Positions 62,943 to 64,000 of a DNA stretch of 64,000 nt are shown piece by piece. The stretch is from CAZYFH01 sp965249175 (GTDB taxonomy: Bacteria > Acidobacteriota > Vicinamibacteria > Vicinamibacterales > UBA8438): contig OZ252227.1 of NCBI GenBank assembly GCA_965249175.1, forward strand, positions 5,766,001 to 5,830,000, written 5' to 3'. A program made the translations under genes and the position numbers. Under the pieces are notes generated by a model. It had not been told where the DNA came from, did no database searches, and worked only from the letters and a program-made list of their open reading frames with translations. Position 1 is the stretch's first letter, and every line of letters starts with the position of its first letter.

Positions 62943-63247
62943 GGATGCCTTCTTTGTCCTTTCCTCGACAACGCCGACCCGTGCTCACAGAATAGTCGAC
63001 TCTGCGTCGACAGAGGCGGCAGGTCCGCGCACTGTCATGCATGGATGCTGCCCACGCGGGCTAATCCAATCGCACAAGCGAAGCGACGCTCGCGACAGGA
63101 CGGATGTGGTGCCACGGCGCGGCCGCCGAGCACCTGGCCGTGCGATTTCCTTCTCCGGCCGTTCCTGCTGGTCCAGTTCCGGCATGCTCACGACGACATG
63201 AGCCGGGCGAGACGCGGGTCAACGCCAGACCAGAGGACGACGCTGTC
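62943..63247. other. Intergenic, no supported gene
   Basis: About 300 bp between divergent genes. GTCGAC-TCTGC-GTCGAC at about 62995-63011 is the only symmetric sequence noted. Presumed promoters of both neighbours lie here but no convincing -35/-10 pair was found. Confidence 0.35.
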
Positions 63248-63553
63248 ATGGGATTTCTTCGCCGGAAAGCCGAACCGTTCGTGGGGGAGGTCGCGCTACG
63301 TCGCGAAGTGCTTGACGATGCCGTCGTCGAGCTCCAGACGCTCTCGTACGCCCAGCTCCTGGAGATGACGGGGCAACAATGCACGAAGCAGGTCACGGGG
63401 CGCGACAATAAGGTCGACACCCTTCGAATCATGATTGACCGGCGGCGGACCGGGCGTGCGCCTGTGACGGTGCAGCTGAGCGGCGGCGGGTGGTTGAAGC
63501 CGCGCTTGACCGAACGGTTCGAGATGCCGTCGGCAATCGCGGGCACCGCATAA
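63248..63553 (+). CDS. Small uncharacterised protein, paralogue of 58729
   Basis: A 101-residue cytosolic protein of unknown family. ATG 63248 begins MGFLRRKAEPFVGEVALRRE; the shared core with the 58729 protein runs from EPFV to RFEM, including GRDNKVDTLRI and QLSGGGWLKPRL. Basic residues dominate (about one in six), which could suit nucleic-acid binding, but no known motif is seen. The two copies bracket the permease remnant and nucleotide-sugar genes. Confidence 0.7.
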   Translation: MGFLRRKAEPFVGEVALRREVLDDAVVELQTLSYAQLLEMTGQQCTKQVTGRDNKVDTLRIMIDRRRTGRAPVTVQLSGGGWLKPRLTERFEMPSAIAGTA

Positions 63554-63610
63554 CTGGCAGCGCGCGCGCAACGGCCGCGACGCGCGGTCCACACCTGAGA
63601 CAATGGGCGG

Positions 63611-64000
63611 GTGCCGGCCGCTGGTCCCGTCCCGACTGATCCTCGCTCGGAATACACCGACCGACTGCATGCGCGCCGCGCCGCGCATGCCACCGAGATT
63701 CACCGGCACCGGCAAGCCGGCACCGTTCGCCTACTGACGCTCGGCGTCGCCGCAGCGCTCGGCGTCGCTATCCTCGCCGGCTTCGGCGTCTCCGTCTGGT
63801 GGCTGCTCGCGCCGCTCGCGGTCGTGGTCGTGCTCGGCTTCATCCTTGACGGTCTCGAGACCAGACGCGACCGACTCGCTCGGGCCATCGCCTTTTACGA
63901 GCGCGCGATCGCGCGGCTGGACGGCCACTGGGCCGGCGCGGGAGACACCGGCGCACGTTTCCTCGACGAGCGGCATCTGTACGCGCGTGACCTCGACCTT
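63611..64000 (+). CDS. Membrane-anchored MutS-like ATPase, 5' part only
   Basis: The gene runs off the window. From GTG 63611 the 130 visible residues are a soluble start (PTDPRSEYTDRLHARRAAHA), two close hydrophobic helices (VRLLTLGVAAALGVAILAGF and WWLLAPLAVVVVLGFILDG), then RAIAFYERAIARLDGHWAGA and RFLDERHLYARDLDL. This order is characteristic of the uncharacterised MutS-related proteins that join a membrane hairpin to a MutS lever and ATPase domain. The ATPase should lie beyond 64000. Its role is unknown and is not established as mismatch repair. Confidence 0.7.
   Translation, partial: MPAAGPVPTDPRSEYTDRLHARRAAHATEIHRHRQAGTVRLLTLGVAAALGVAILAGFGVSVWWLLAPLAVVVVLGFILDGLETRRDRLARAIAFYERAIARLDGHWAGAGDTGARFLDERHLYARDLDL

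Noticed and set aside
62985..63191. A 68-codon minus-strand frame
   Set aside because: Low-complexity Arg/Pro/Ser sequence with no ribosome site or recognisable start.

Overview
The window is high-GC, gene-dense bacterial chromosome with no rRNA, tRNA, CRISPR array or intact transposase that I could see. An FtsX/MacB-type duplicated permease sits next to a PadR regulator (the ADOP module typical of Acidobacteriota), and there are several secreted PQQ-type beta-propeller enzymes, a DUF5916 barrel protein and CDGSH and BshB1-type proteins. This suggests an uncultured acidobacterium, possibly Vicinamibacteria-like; that placement is inference.

Layout. 0.4-6.9 kb: a frameshifted secreted propeller protein, a 5'-3' exonuclease, a housekeeping-type sigma factor (TTG start, strong Shine-Dalgarno, leader hairpin), an MpaB-type oxygenase and a three-cluster CDGSH/ferredoxin protein. 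7-8.6 kb: a phosphodiesterase/phosphatase and a dispersed palindromic repeat. 8.6-13.7 kb: a four-gene operon matching the computationally described GTPase-associated system (GASH, two DO-GTPases, GAP1), a predicted conflict system and the most interesting locus here; two of its four genes carry apparent frameshifts. 13.8-22.1 kb: a PQQ-like propeller protein, a TauD-type dioxygenase, a DASS anion transporter, a cation-chloride cotransporter and polyphosphate kinase. 22-25 kb: a BshB1-like deacetylase with an in-frame stop, a Tat-exported amidohydrolase, and a VapBC pair whose toxin has lost its middle.

25-33 kb: a molybdopterin oxidoreductase with its cytochrome b, RNase HII, S-adenosylhomocysteinase, a two-component pair and a Deg-type protease. 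33-44.8 kb: an M28 peptidase remnant next to a Doc toxin module, a DEAD-box helicase, a dead methyltransferase, the ADOP permease with PadR and its operator, a PQQ/cytochrome c dehydrogenase, a tannase-family esterase and three PilZ-like genes in various states of decay. 44.8-53.3 kb: an esterase, a PQQ dehydrogenase coupled to the three-gene proton-translocating transhydrogenase, a TVP38 membrane protein, a ParE-like toxin module, a nucleoside deoxyribosyltransferase preceded by a 36-bp minisatellite, and MsrB. 53.3-64 kb: a TolB-like/CBM9/DUF5916 fusion, a PAP2 phosphatase, a cytochrome c-like protein, a 5'-truncated SLC13 permease, two nucleotide-sugar genes (UDP-sugar dehydrogenase and UDP-glucuronate epimerase) flanked at a distance by two paralogous small proteins, and the start of a membrane MutS-like ATPase.

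Two features run through the window. About a fifth of the recognisable genes are disrupted, by single-base indels, in-frame stops of all three kinds, or internal deletions. Short tandem duplications (18, 18, 30, 36 and 39 bp) repeatedly fall at gene starts, stops or inside genes. Some indels lie in short homopolymers and may be assembly errors; the combined deletion-plus-stop lesions look like real decay.
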